Shown here: in pieces, positions 7,626 through 16,468 of the stretch | Numbering within the stretch: the first letter of the stretch is position 1 | How the letters are laid out: each line of letters starts with the position of its first letter | NCBI GenBank assembly: GCA_014204635.1 | Contig: JACHLS010000005.1 | Location: 208,716-272,715, forward strand | Source: Sporosarcina luteola | Lineage (GTDB): Bacteria > Bacillota > Bacilli > Bacillales_A > Planococcaceae | Reading direction: 5' to 3' | Length of the DNA stretch: 64,000 bases | Made by a program: the position numbers and the translations under genes | Notes under the pieces: generated by a model | The model's database searches: none | The model's input: the letters and a program-made list of their open reading frames with translations, nothing else | What the model was told of the DNA's origin: nothing

Positions 7626-8059
7626 ATGACGTCCATTACTTGCCAAAGTTTCTGTTCAAATGCTGCTTGTTCAACCAATGCCGTCAGCTTATGCAGCTTA
7701 GGCAGTTTCCAAAAACAGACGGAGCGGAATCAGGTTAACGAATTATTTGGTATTCAAATAATCCCCGATAGGCCAGTCCGCATTCTGGTCGTTTGCATGA
7801 ATGAAATACATCATCCTATCCGCTAATGGACTCAAACAGTTCACTGGTCAAATCGACATTGATCCATATGCCATCCTACCGCTTTGGCTCAATGTCCACA
7901 TACTCTTTCTGCTTGTCCCCATCTAAAAAGATGCCGAACTATGCACACAAACCAATACGATCTCCTCATCTACTTTCCGATTATCTTGGAAGAGCAGGAG
8001 TATCTGATCCCCTCCATCGTGAATGATACTCCCGTACATTGTTACCCAATAGTTAGAAT
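7626..8059 (-). pseudogene. Possible decayed coding remnant
   Basis: A 430-bp gap whose minus strand contains protein-like stretches interrupted by stops and frame changes. Around 7900-7990 it reads 'FLDGDKQKEYVDIEPKR', then a stop, then 'DGIWINVDLTSELFESIS', then a frame change into 'MYFIHANDQNADWPIGDYL' ending near 7750. The fragments vaguely recall the DUF5655-type predicted transport protein domain, but the match is from memory and weak. No start codon with an RBS remains. Either a degraded gene or chance. Confidence 0.3.
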
Positions 8060-8767
8060 TCAGTCCATCCTATTTTTGCTTTGTTGCAGTATTCTTGATT
8101 GTCCTGTGCGTTCCCACTCTTCAACAGTTTGATATGCTGCCTCAGGCGTATATCCCTGCCCAACGAGAACTCCCATTAGTATAAATTCTTGAAGGATATG
8201 AGTTGCCGGAACTCCTCTTCTCACATCCTCCAGCCCTTCTTCCACCAAATAATTCGTATGCAGAATCCATTCGTCAGGCGTCTTCGGATTATGGGACTGC
8301 GAAGAGGAGCTTGTTCTGTTCTCTGTATAAAGAAAATTATACAAGGTTGCATGCTTTAACTCATCGGTCAATATTTCAAATACCACGTCGCGATATTCTC
8401 GATACGGAAGACCTGCACGAATGATGCGGTACTTTTCCATCGCCTTTAATTCGCCGAATAACGCTTTTTTAATGCCCTCGATATAGGAGACTGGCGGAAT
8501 GAATTCCTCCTCTTTCCCCATGCTTACTTCCTGCCCCGTCAATTGCTGATACATTTGCCTAAACAATTGATTATGGCGAATTTCATCATTGCGAATGGAT
8601 GTGATGATTTCCTTTTGCTCCGCTGTCGGCGCCTTGGATATAAGGTAGTCATAAAACAACTGGTCTTCACGTTCTCCCTGAACCGCCTCTGCCATCAATT
8701 GCAAGGACCTCTGAAATGCTTGTTGCTGCTCATTGCTATAACCTTGATAACCATTCATTTGCTGCAC
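8060..8767 (-). CDS. Ferritin-like/rubrerythrin-type diiron domain protein
   Basis: 235 residues from GTG 8767, preferred to ATG 8785 because AAGGGGGAG lies 5 nt before the GTG. Two helical-pair halves each carry a diiron ligand pattern: E-R-E-D then 'DEIRHNQLF' in the first half, and 'ELKAMEKY' then 'DELKHATLYNFLY' in the second, i.e. E...ExxH twice. That is the four-helix ferritin-like fold; the arrangement resembles YhjR-type proteins of Bacillus. There is a Gln-rich N-terminal tail. A role in oxidative stress or iron handling is plausible given the divergent Ohr gene next door, but is not demonstrated. The C-terminal 60 residues have no motif that I recognise. Confidence 0.8.
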   Translation of the reverse strand: MQQMNGYQGYSNEQQQAFQRSLQLMAEAVQGEREDQLFYDYLISKAPTAEQKEIITSIRNDEIRHNQLFRQMYQQLTGQEVSMGKEEEFIPPVSYIEGIKKALFGELKAMEKYRIIRAGLPYREYRDVVFEILTDELKHATLYNFLYTENRTSSSSQSHNPKTPDEWILHTNYLVEEGLEDVRRGVPATHILQEFILMGVLVGQGYTPEAAYQTVEEWERTGQSRILQQSKNRMD

Positions 8768-8946
8768 GCTGCTCCCCCTTTGCATTCATCTTCATATCGT
8801 ATGAGTGCCCATTGCGAATTGTGTTATGGTCTTTATTCGGAGAAAGCTATGAATACATTGGATCATTTTAGCTAAGCACACATATTGGATCAGCGATTAG
8901 GGTAGTGTAACAACGAACGAAACAAATCAGATGGGAGTGGAAAATC

Positions 8947-9369
8947 ATGTCGGATATTTTATTCACATCCAGTGCAACCGCTTTGGGTGGACGCGAAGGA
9001 AAAGTTCAATCCTCGGATGGTGTCGTCAGCTTTAATACGGCGATGCCTGGAAGTCCACGTGCGATAAGATTGGCCAATTCCACCAATCCTGAACAACTTT
9101 TTGCCGCAGGATATGCTGCCTGCTTTGACAGTGCCTTGCAAGCGGTGGCCAGAAAAGAACATGTAAAGTTCTCCTCGGAAGTGACAGCGAATGTCAGCCT
9201 CTTAAAAGATGAGGCTGACCAAGGTTTCAAACTGGCTGTCAGTTTGCAAGTGAAAGGCACAGACATTGAAAAAGAGCAACTGGAAGACATCGTACACAAA
9301 GCCCACCAATTCTGTCCTTATTCCAAAGCAACAAGAAACAACATTGATGTATCGTTAGAGGTAATATAA
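8947..9369 (+). CDS. ohr: Organic hydroperoxide resistance protein (Ohr/OsmC family)
   Basis: 140 residues, full length for Ohr. The two redox cysteines are in the right contexts: Cys59 in 'GYAACFDSAL' and Cys123 in 'HQFCPYSKATRNNIDV'. The N-terminal 'ILFTSSATALGGREGKV' is typical Ohr rather than OsmC. The enzyme reduces organic hydroperoxides with these thiols, usually recharged by lipoyl proteins, in the cytoplasm. RBS GGGAGTGG precedes ATG 8947. OhrR normally controls ohr, but no palindromic OhrR box was seen upstream, and the MarR gene at the left edge is too far away to link. The gene is monocistronic and ends in a good terminator. Confidence 0.93.
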   Translation: MSDILFTSSATALGGREGKVQSSDGVVSFNTAMPGSPRAIRLANSTNPEQLFAAGYAACFDSALQAVARKEHVKFSSEVTANVSLLKDEADQGFKLAVSLQVKGTDIEKEQLEDIVHKAHQFCPYSKATRNNIDVSLEVI

Positions 9370-9372
9370 CTC

Positions 9373-9402
9373 AAAAGCTCCTGCTCTTGTTCAGGAGCTT
9401 TT
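9373..9402 (+). terminator. Terminator of ohr
   Basis: AAAAGCTCCTG, an 8-nt loop and CAGGAGCTTTT form an 11-bp stem directly after the ohr stop codon. The A-run and T-run make it usable in both directions. Confidence 0.85.
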
Positions 9403-9660
9403 CCTCCAAGAACTCATATCCCTCCTGTTAATAAGGGATGTCCATAGGGCTTATTGTCATGTCCTTAAATCTACACGCATCCTTCTTTTTATTTTCTCGA
9501 CGAGCTATATGGAAGGCGCACCAAGGGCCTTATTTTGAAGACACTGCAAGGGATTCACTATCACTATTAAAAAACACCCTCGCAATGAACTTGTATGTTA
9601 CACAAGTTTCAATGGAAGGTGCCCTTGCACTCCACATTCCTTAACCGAGCAAGCAGGCGA

Positions 9661-10467
9661 TTACGGAATAATAAAATTGCTGAACACCATGAACAAATTA
9701 ATGATAAAATGCCAGAGCATTGCCGGAACGATGCTCCTGCTGCAAACTGTCACTATGGCAAAGAACACACCGCCTATTGAAAAACTGAGAGCAGCTGCTA
9801 AAGGGATTCCAATTGCAATATGATGAATTCCAAAAGCAAGACTTGTGAATAGAATGGCATAAAACAACGATCCTTCATTCCATAGCACTTGGAATAGCGT
9901 TCCCCTCCAAAGCAGTTCCTCCATAAAGGCATTCACTACAGAAAAAAGAAGCGCAAACAGGATTAGGCCTTTCATCCGCTCCATATCGCCAAAAATGAAT
10001 AAGAGAGGAACGAACACTGCGAGATTGCCCAAAATGGAAATGATGAAAAACAGCCTGATCTTTATATAGTGGAACCCGTGTGTAATGAATGGAAAGTAGA
10101 TAAGATTGTCCCATTCAGGTTTTCGAAAGGATAAAGAGCTAGGTTTTCGGAAAAGGCCGGCTGTTAGTATCAGCCCGCCAATTAACAAGCCGAGCAATAA
10201 ACGATCGATCAGAATGGTAAGAGCTAGATCATCTATTCGTTGATGAAACTTGCCGCGCAGCAACGTATATAAATAAAAGCTAATCAGAAATGCAAGGATG
10301 CTCGCACTTAAATACCGGACATCTTTTCTCACAATGACCAGTACAAAGAGGACTGCGGCCAAGGAAAGCACTATCCTTGTTCCGATGCCATAGGATAACA
10401 GAATAAGCCCTATCAGAAACATGGCTCCAATCAGGATATGGAGCAGACCTATTTTGGGATTTTTCAT
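9661..10467 (-). CDS. CPBP family intramembrane metalloprotease, last gene of the biosynthetic cluster
   Basis: 268 residues with about eight membrane segments. The three CPBP (CAAX protease/bacteriocin-processing) motifs are intact: 'EELLWRG' near residue 188, 'FGIHH' near 215 and 'WHFIINLF' near 252, giving the glutamate pair and histidines of the active site. RBS AGGAG lies 5 nt before ATG 10467, and the gene follows the acyl ligase by 8 nt, so it belongs to the same transcript. In Gram-positive clusters such proteins serve in peptide maturation or self-immunity; the substrate here is unknown. No precursor peptide gene was found nearby, so an immunity or membrane-stress role is more likely. 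Confidence 0.85.
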   Translation of the reverse strand: MKNPKIGLLHILIGAMFLIGLILLSYGIGTRIVLSLAAVLFVLVIVRKDVRYLSASILAFLISFYLYTLLRGKFHQRIDDLALTILIDRLLLGLLIGGLILTAGLFRKPSSLSFRKPEWDNLIYFPFITHGFHYIKIRLFFIISILGNLAVFVPLLFIFGDMERMKGLILFALLFSVVNAFMEELLWRGTLFQVLWNEGSLFYAILFTSLAFGIHHIAIGIPLAAALSFSIGGVFFAIVTVCSRSIVPAMLWHFIINLFMVFSNFIIP

Positions 10468-10475
10468 AGAGTCTC

Positions 10476-11978
10476 CTATTGAGGATTCGTCACACTAGCA
10501 AGGATGTCCAGCAGTTGATGGCTATCTATTTTCCCACCTAAATTCACAGGCAGCAATTCGATGAATAGAATGTATTCCGGCATTTTGTGCAATGGCAGGC
10601 TTCCAAGCAGCTTTGCTTGAATCCATTCCCTGACTACATATTCATCCATACACCGGTAGCTCTCTTCCAACACAATGAATGCCGCCGGTACCTGTCCCCA
10701 TTTATTATCCGGCACAGGAAGAACAGCTGCCTGCCGAACCCCACTAATTTCTAACATACTCTTCTCTAGCTCAGACGGATAAAAATAGAATCCTCCTCGG
10801 TTGATGACTTCTTTTTTTCTACCCATGAGAAACAAATACCCGTCCTCATCCAAATATCCCATATCTCCCGTGCTGATATAGTCGCCTACAAAGGCCTGGT
10901 CTCTTAAACTCTCCTCAAACTTGTACCCTTCCATCGCATAATTGGATTTTACATAGATTTCCCCTACCTCTCCAGTCCCGACCTCTTCCTTGTTTTCATC
11001 AATTATGAGAATATCGATGAAAAACTCAGGTTTCCCGGTAGAACCACTTTTATCTGTCCATTCCGATTTATTGATGGATGAGATGGCTCCAACCTCGCTC
11101 GTTCCATAAAAGTCAATAATTTCACAGTGCGGGAAATACAGCAGCAGCTTCTTCTTAAGATCGTCCGGCAACGCCCTTCCGGTTGTCAGGACTTCCCGAA
11201 GAGAAGGCGGAGCCTGGACAGTCATTTTTTCCATATAATTCACCAGTTCATATAAATCGGAGGGTCCGGTGGTCATTTGGTTCGCCTGGTGGGTCGTGAG
11301 CAACTCGTACAGGATCCGGGGGTTATCGGATTTGCTGACAGCCAGTGTATCTCCCTGCAATAGGGTGCTATAGGCTAATGAAAAGTGAGATCGGAAGAAT
11401 ATAGGACGGACCAACAGATGGATCGAGGCCTGCTTCTTCATGTAATCTGGGAGGACAGTAGGGTTCAGTGATGTCTTCAGCAGTCCAATCCCTTTCGGCT
11501 TCCCTGTTGATCCAGAAGTAAAGAAAATCATTTCGCTGTCATCAGCATACACATCGGTCAGCGAGGCGGATTCTGTCTCGCTTCGAATTGTAAAGTCCAA
11601 TTCCAATTTCTCTGCATCTACAATGATTTGTTCCAAACCAGCAAATGTATCCTCAAAAAATGGTTCCGTAATGATGGCTTTCACATCATACTCATTGCAA
11701 ACCCTTCTGCTATCCTTTTGGAACAGCTGATAATTCATCGGCATAATTACCGCATCCAATTTCTCCAAAGCCACAATTACCCCGATAAAACGGCTGCTAT
11801 TCCGCATGCATACCATCACCCTATCATATTTCCGGATACCCGCCTTCCAGAACGTCAGTGCCCAATTTGTACTTAGAAGTTCGAGCTCTCTATAGGTTAG
11901 GCATAGCGTATCGTCAATTGTGGCTGTGCGGCCGGGAAAGAATTTGGCAAAAGTTCGTATGTTTTGCATAATCGTCAT
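10476..11978 (-). CDS. AMP-dependent acyl-CoA synthetase/ligase family protein
   Basis: 500 residues, a full two-domain ANL adenylating enzyme. Visible core motifs are the P-loop 'MIFFTSGSTGKPKG' near residue 150, 'FYGTSEVG' near 293, the hinge region 'STGDMGYLDEDGYLFLMGR' near 370, 'EVINRGGFYFYPSELE' after it, and 'GGKID' near the end with the catalytic lysine. It should activate a carboxylic acid as acyl-AMP and pass it to CoA or another thiol; in this setting an aryl acid is likely. It is distinct from the four PaaK-type ligases in the cluster. It starts 24 nt after the racemase-TPR gene (RBS AAGGGGG). Confidence 0.88.
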   Translation of the reverse strand: MTIMQNIRTFAKFFPGRTATIDDTLCLTYRELELLSTNWALTFWKAGIRKYDRVMVCMRNSSRFIGVIVALEKLDAVIMPMNYQLFQKDSRRVCNEYDVKAIITEPFFEDTFAGLEQIIVDAEKLELDFTIRSETESASLTDVYADDSEMIFFTSGSTGKPKGIGLLKTSLNPTVLPDYMKKQASIHLLVRPIFFRSHFSLAYSTLLQGDTLAVSKSDNPRILYELLTTHQANQMTTGPSDLYELVNYMEKMTVQAPPSLREVLTTGRALPDDLKKKLLLYFPHCEIIDFYGTSEVGAISSINKSEWTDKSGSTGKPEFFIDILIIDENKEEVGTGEVGEIYVKSNYAMEGYKFEESLRDQAFVGDYISTGDMGYLDEDGYLFLMGRKKEVINRGGFYFYPSELEKSMLEISGVRQAAVLPVPDNKWGQVPAAFIVLEESYRCMDEYVVREWIQAKLLGSLPLHKMPEYILFIELLPVNLGGKIDSHQLLDILASVTNPQ

Positions 11979-12002
11979 CTTACCGATCCCCCTTATTTGA
12001 GA

Positions 12003-13232
12003 CTACTTGAACACATAAGCCTGCTCGGCCTGCTGGAGAGCCTTCTCACTCTTTTCAATATCACCAAGCTGCAGATACGTAAAGCCCAACAACCTATGGA
12101 TTTCCGGATCATCCAGTCCATTGGCGACGCAATGTTCTAGTTCAGCTATGCCTCGTTTCAGATCTCCACCAAACTCTTTAGGAATTTTGATGAAACGCGT
12201 GCCAACTAGTCTCCTGACAATGAGCGAGTCTGGCTCCAGTTCTATGCACTTCTGCACGGCTTGTTCGAACCGGGGCAGAAGCTTTACCTTTAACAGCGCG
12301 TTACTAGTTTCCATTTTTGACCCTAAGCTAATGGCAATCCATGAATAAGCCTCCGGATCATTCGGATCCCTTATTACTGCCTCATTAAAAAACTGTAACG
12401 CCTCATCAAATTGGTCGGCATTGAGGGCATCAATCCCTTTTTGCAGGACTTCGGATATCGCGGTTTGTTGGGGATATTCAAAAAAAGATGTTGTCCGTTC
12501 AAATTTCCCGGATGGCCTCTCGGGCTTCGAGGTTTCACTTGGCTCTTCCATCCCATCTATCAGTATGGCATTCCGAATAATCTCTTCCACGAGCAGCTCA
12601 TTCGGATTAACAAAACAGAAGGAGGCATCGTCGAATTGAATGAGTGGCAGTTCTGTACAGGCGAGGATAATGGCTTCTGCCTGCTTGTCCATCAACCTGC
12701 CTGCAAGCGCACAGATATAGTCCTTTGATGATTTCTTTACGATTCCTTCCTGCAATTCCTCTGAAATAATGCGGTCCACTTCCTCCTGTTCCTCTAAGGA
12801 CGGCTGGATCAATTCAATACCCATTTGACCTAGCTTCTTTTCATACAAGCCGAATTGCATCGTAACGAAGGTCCCCAGTACAGCTACCTTCTTGTACTCG
12901 GCATCCCGGCATTCATCGACAGTCAAATCCACGATATCCAAAAGAGGAAGAGGTATCCTGTCCTCGATGGTCGTCACTGCATAATGGGTTGTATTGGCTG
13001 TTAGCGCTGCAAATGCAGCGCCGGCATTCTTTAAAGAAGTGAGTGAAGACAAGAGCACTTCCCCTGTTTTGCTAAGCTCCTGGTTGCTAAAAAGATGAAT
13101 TGGCATATTATGAAGCGTGATTTCTGGATGCGTGCCATATCTTCTCATGCAGGTAATAACAAGTTCCTGATAACAGAGCGCTGCGCCAACCGCAGAAACG
13201 CCAATCAGTCCCACATGCTTCATTTTTGTCAT
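12003..13232 (-). CDS. Asp/Glu-racemase-like domain fused to a TPR module
   Basis: 409 residues from ATG 13232 (GGGAGG 8 nt upstream; the GTG at 13268 lacks an RBS). Residues about 3-225 form an Asp/Glu/hydantoin racemase fold: 'GLIGVSAVGAALCYQELV' at the start, 'TANTTH' at 78-83, and 'LACTEL' around Cys192. The first catalytic position, normally Cys or Thr before Asn-Thr, is Ala79, while the second Cys is kept. Residues about 265-405 are TPR repeats containing 'PKEFGGD' and are clearly homologous to the separate TPR protein at 16455. True racemase activity is doubtful; a one-cysteine lyase or isomerase, or a scaffold role, is possible. Family membership is firm. Confidence 0.82.
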   Translation of the reverse strand: MTKMKHVGLIGVSAVGAALCYQELVITCMRRYGTHPEITLHNMPIHLFSNQELSKTGEVLLSSLTSLKNAGAAFAALTANTTHYAVTTIEDRIPLPLLDIVDLTVDECRDAEYKKVAVLGTFVTMQFGLYEKKLGQMGIELIQPSLEEQEEVDRIISEELQEGIVKKSSKDYICALAGRLMDKQAEAIILACTELPLIQFDDASFCFVNPNELLVEEIIRNAILIDGMEEPSETSKPERPSGKFERTTSFFEYPQQTAISEVLQKGIDALNADQFDEALQFFNEAVIRDPNDPEAYSWIAISLGSKMETSNALLKVKLLPRFEQAVQKCIELEPDSLIVRRLVGTRFIKIPKEFGGDLKRGIAELEHCVANGLDDPEIHRLLGFTYLQLGDIEKSEKALQQAEQAYVFK

Positions 13233-13544
13233 CCTAATTTCCTCCCTGTTCCTAGTCCGTAACACCAATCAAGAGCCAGGCCGACCTTGAATGCGACCGT
13301 CATACCATTTAAAAGAGAGCAGAACTTGGCAGTAATCCGGGTTAGAGTAGCGGTTCAGCTATTCCAAGGCAATATCCTTTTGTCCTATTCCTGCCATGTC
13401 CTTAGACAACGGCAACAACTAATCTTTCTGCCGCAGTATCAAACAGTGGGCGATCAAGTCCGTACGCCATATATGAAACAGCTCCATGATTACTTTTAAC
13501 TTTCAATAAAATGATAAATACGAGTTGTATAATTGCTTTGCCGC
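13233..13544. other. Gap inside the biosynthetic cluster
   Basis: 312 bp between the chorismate-lyase-like gene and the racemase-TPR gene, far longer than other gaps in the operon. No intact ORF with an RBS, terminator or clear promoter was seen. Minus-strand fragments with coding-like composition occur but are interrupted by stops, so a decayed small gene is possible. Confidence 0.4.
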
Positions 13545-14111
13545 TTATTTGATATACATCTCCATAGGATTCTCAACGGCTATTTCCAGCGCGTTCAGGA
13601 GATCTGGATTAAAATATTCGATTAGGTGGATCCCCGGATGGCCGTTTTGTTCAAAACGGACTTCGTACTCCTTAAATGGCACAGGGTCATTGCTGTTGAA
13701 GATCAATTGCCTAGATTTTTTCTGTACATCGACAATCGTTGAGCCTTTCCTCCATCCTGAGGCCAGAATCCTTCTCGTGGAGGGAATCTCCATTGTTTTC
13801 ATGCTGCTTCCTATGCCTTGCTCCTTTTCTTTTATTTTGGCATGTAGACCAGTCGGAGTGAAATCCGGGTAAACTCTTGCAAAGTTGTGGGAAAGAATAA
13901 ATTCCGATTTTTTTATGATAATATACGATTCCCGAATAAGGCATTGCGTCAACTGACCATCTCCCAAATTCACGTGATCCGCAACTTGGTCTACTACAAG
14001 CAGTTCAATTTCATCACCTGCTAACACTTCTAGAATATCGGTCGTCCTTCCATTAGAGGTTAAAAGAAGTTGATAAATCACATCTTTATATATGGCAACC
14101 AACCGTTCCAT
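13545..14111 (-). CDS. Chorismate pyruvate-lyase-like protein (PF01947-type)
   Basis: 188 residues from ATG 14111 behind GAAGGAGG. The order of features is that of the UbiC/Rv2949c chorismate-lyase fold: 'LLLTSNGRTTDILEVL' (residues 15-30), the strand 'QCLIRESYIII' with Arg60, 'ILSHNFARVYPD', then 'KEQGIGSSM' and 'STRRILASGWRKG' (about 111-123). Such enzymes split chorismate into 4-hydroxybenzoate and pyruvate. In a cluster that also carries GriI/GriH homologues and aryl-acid ligases, it would supply a second aromatic acid. The assignment is by recollection of the fold pattern and should be confirmed with a profile search; it could instead be a non-catalytic relative. Confidence 0.68.
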   Translation of the reverse strand: MERLVAIYKDVIYQLLLTSNGRTTDILEVLAGDEIELLVVDQVADHVNLGDGQLTQCLIRESYIIIKKSEFILSHNFARVYPDFTPTGLHAKIKEKEQGIGSSMKTMEIPSTRRILASGWRKGSTIVDVQKKSRQLIFNSNDPVPFKEYEVRFEQNGHPGIHLIEYFNPDLLNALEIAVENPMEMYIK

Positions 14112-14135
14112 TTTTTCCTCCTTCAGAGCCCTATT

Positions 14136-15494
14136 CTATTCATCAAACCTTAGACGCCACACTGCAACCGTGATGAAAGCCATTCCAAACAGAAATAGCA
14201 CAAGCATATTTAGCCACACGTCGGACAGGCCCATCCCTCTGACTAGCAAGCTTTGATATCCTGTCAGTGCCCATGCATGGGGAGTGAACAGGGCAATCTT
14301 TTGCATGAGATCCGGCATGACGAATAACGGAACCATCGTACCTCCCAGCGCCGCCAACGTTAACACAATCATCATTGAGACACCGACAATCTGGGTTTCT
14401 GACTTTACGAGGGAGGCGATCAGCATCCCAATGGCAGTGCTGGCCCACGCCAAGCACAAGGAGATTCCGATCAGCCCAAGTATGGAGTTGCCGAGAGACA
14501 TTTTGAACAGAAAATGCCCAATCGCAAACATGACAAAACATTGGATCAGGCTAATCAAGAAGTTGGGAATCATCTTTCCAATGAACAAATTCCATTTTCC
14601 AATCGGTGCAGACAGGATCCGCCTGAACGTGCCGTCTTTCCTCTCTGCCAAAAAAGAACGTCCCGCGAACATGACGATAAAAAATACAAACATGACCGTA
14701 TAGCCCGGAACATTCTGTTGGAAGGCATCCGGTTTTTCCACTTTTTCCGAGACACCGAGATACTCCTTGACCGTAATCAACGGTTCCCCTACCGAATCAT
14801 TTGCCTGCTGCAAAAGCGTATCCCTCATCGATTCTGTCTCAAGTCCCATATAGCCGACTTCAATCGGCTCCCTTTCCACGGGGGTTCCCCCTGGAAAGCT
14901 TTGGGCCAATTTATCGAGCTCAGCCGTTAACTCATCTATTTTCTCTTCATACAGGTCCGACATCTCTGTGACCCGATCATTCACGGCTTCATTCACTTCT
15001 GCAATTTGATTGTCAACCATGTTCTCAATCGTAAAGAGAGCGGAGTACGTGCTGGACACACCTTCCAACGCCTTCACTATAATGGAACTCGTATTATATT
15101 GGGCTGGATCAATAAAGCCACCCAGAGTCACCTTTTCATTTCCCTTTACCTTTTTACCAAACTCCTGTGGAATGACGACTGCCATCGGATATGAATTTCC
15201 GAGTATGAGCCTCTCTGCATCCGACTCCTTAAATACTGTCCCGTCGCTCTCGGTCACTACTGTTATGCCTTGCACGTCGCGGAGCCGTTCGATGAAGCCC
15301 TTGGACTCTTCCGTTTTATCCAGGTCAATCAACGCAATCGAGACAGTTGGGTCGTGGCCTCCATTAAAGACCGGCATCAAAGCAAAGCTCATCACACTGA
15401 TGAACATGACAGGCAAAAGAAATAGGACTATCATGGCCGCCTTATCTTTCAGGATCAACTTTAAATCTTTTTTCACAATCGGTAGAAACTTCAT
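14136..15494 (-). CDS. ABC-2 type exporter permease
   Basis: 452 residues. One membrane segment near residues 20-40 is followed by a large extracytoplasmic region (about 45-255) containing a coiled coil around 'EEKIDELTAELDKLAQ', then five or six membrane segments from 265 onward. That is the YhgE/DrrB-like ABC-2 layout of drug and lipid exporters. The conserved 'ERKDGTFRRILSAPIGK' segment after the first C-terminal helix is typical. It works with the ATPase encoded just upstream (36-nt gap) and is the likely export or self-protection pump for the cluster product. RBS is GGGGGAA before ATG 15494. Confidence 0.88.
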   Translation of the reverse strand: MKFLPIVKKDLKLILKDKAAMIVLFLLPVMFISVMSFALMPVFNGGHDPTVSIALIDLDKTEESKGFIERLRDVQGITVVTESDGTVFKESDAERLILGNSYPMAVVIPQEFGKKVKGNEKVTLGGFIDPAQYNTSSIIVKALEGVSSTYSALFTIENMVDNQIAEVNEAVNDRVTEMSDLYEEKIDELTAELDKLAQSFPGGTPVEREPIEVGYMGLETESMRDTLLQQANDSVGEPLITVKEYLGVSEKVEKPDAFQQNVPGYTVMFVFFIVMFAGRSFLAERKDGTFRRILSAPIGKWNLFIGKMIPNFLISLIQCFVMFAIGHFLFKMSLGNSILGLIGISLCLAWASTAIGMLIASLVKSETQIVGVSMMIVLTLAALGGTMVPLFVMPDLMQKIALFTPHAWALTGYQSLLVRGMGLSDVWLNMLVLFLFGMAFITVAVWRLRFDE

Positions 15495-15529
15495 ATTCTA
15501 TTCCCCCAATTATTCCGGCACGTCAATGC

Positions 15530-16468
15530 TTACTCCCGCAATTCTTTTCCGGTCAAATGCAAAAAGAGCGTTTCCAACGTAGGCGGCATTGTATTGACCG
15601 AGCTTACCTTGATCCCTTTTGCACTTAAGGAGCCTAAAATGGTTTGAAGCGCTTCTTGCGTATTTGTAACAATGAATCCTACTTTCTCTTTTGCCTGTAA
15701 ACATTCGATAATACAATCATGCGTGTCCATGATGGTCCTGATCTCCTTACTTCCCATATCCTGATCGAGATGGAATTCCAGGATTCCACCATGCAACTTC
15801 TTCAACAGGTCCACTGTTGTCCCGATTTCGATAATACGGCCTCCATCCAGAATGGCAATTGTATCGCAGAGATTTGATGCCTCCTCCATATAGTGGGTTG
15901 TATAAATGATGGTCCTCTTCTGTTCTTTCAGGAAATGAATCAGCTCATAGATCTTATTCCTGGATTGAGGATCGATGCCGACAGTCGGTTCATCCATAAA
16001 AATAATACGCGGATCGTGCAAGAGAGCGGCTGCAATATTAATCCGCCGCTTCATCCCCCCTGAATAATTTTTCACAGGATCGGAAGCTCTGTCCTTCAGT
16101 CCGACGAGAGTTAAGATCCAGTCAATTTTCTCCTTAAGCTCCTTTCGCTTTAATCCATACAAAGCGCCAAAAAACTTCAAGTTATCATAGGCGTTCAGTT
16201 CCGGGTACAGGGCGATATCCTGCGGGACGACCCCAATCCTTCGTTTGATTTCCTTTGTGCTGACATGGATATCAAAGCCATCAATGGTCACTTGTCCGGA
16301 GGTGATTGGCAACTGTGCACTCAGCATGGATATGAAAGTCGTCTTCCCTGCTCCGTTCGGTCCCAGTAGTCCAAATACTTGCCCCTCTTCAATCGTTACA
16401 TCAATCCCTTTAATCACATGAAGATCCCCGTACCGCTTCTCGACGTTTGCCGCCTCAATTATGGACAT
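15530..16468 (-). CDS. ABC-2 exporter ATP-binding protein (DrrA-like)
   Basis: 312 residues from ATG 16468, where GGGAG is 8 nt upstream; this start lies inside the 3' end of the TPR gene, a 14-bp overlap. Motifs are complete: Walker A 'GPNGAGKTT' near residue 36, signature 'NYSGGMKRRINIA' near 133, Walker B 'IIFMDEPTVGID' near 152, switch His in 'YTTHYMEEA'. A C-terminal DrrA-type regulatory extension follows from about 220. It drives export through the ABC-2 permease encoded next. Confidence 0.92.
   Translation of the reverse strand: MSIIEAANVEKRYGDLHVIKGIDVTIEEGQVFGLLGPNGAGKTTFISMLSAQLPITSGQVTIDGFDIHVSTKEIKRRIGVVPQDIALYPELNAYDNLKFFGALYGLKRKELKEKIDWILTLVGLKDRASDPVKNYSGGMKRRINIAAALLHDPRIIFMDEPTVGIDPQSRNKIYELIHFLKEQKRTIIYTTHYMEEASNLCDTIAILDGGRIIEIGTTVDLLKKLHGGILEFHLDQDMGSKEIRTIMDTHDCIIECLQAKEKVGFIVTNTQEALQTILGSLSAKGIKVSSVNTMPPTLETLFLHLTGKELRE

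Noticed and set aside
12003..12700. True amino-acid racemase call for the 409-aa protein
   Set aside because: Only one of the two catalytic cysteine positions is kept, so family membership is reported without asserting racemisation.
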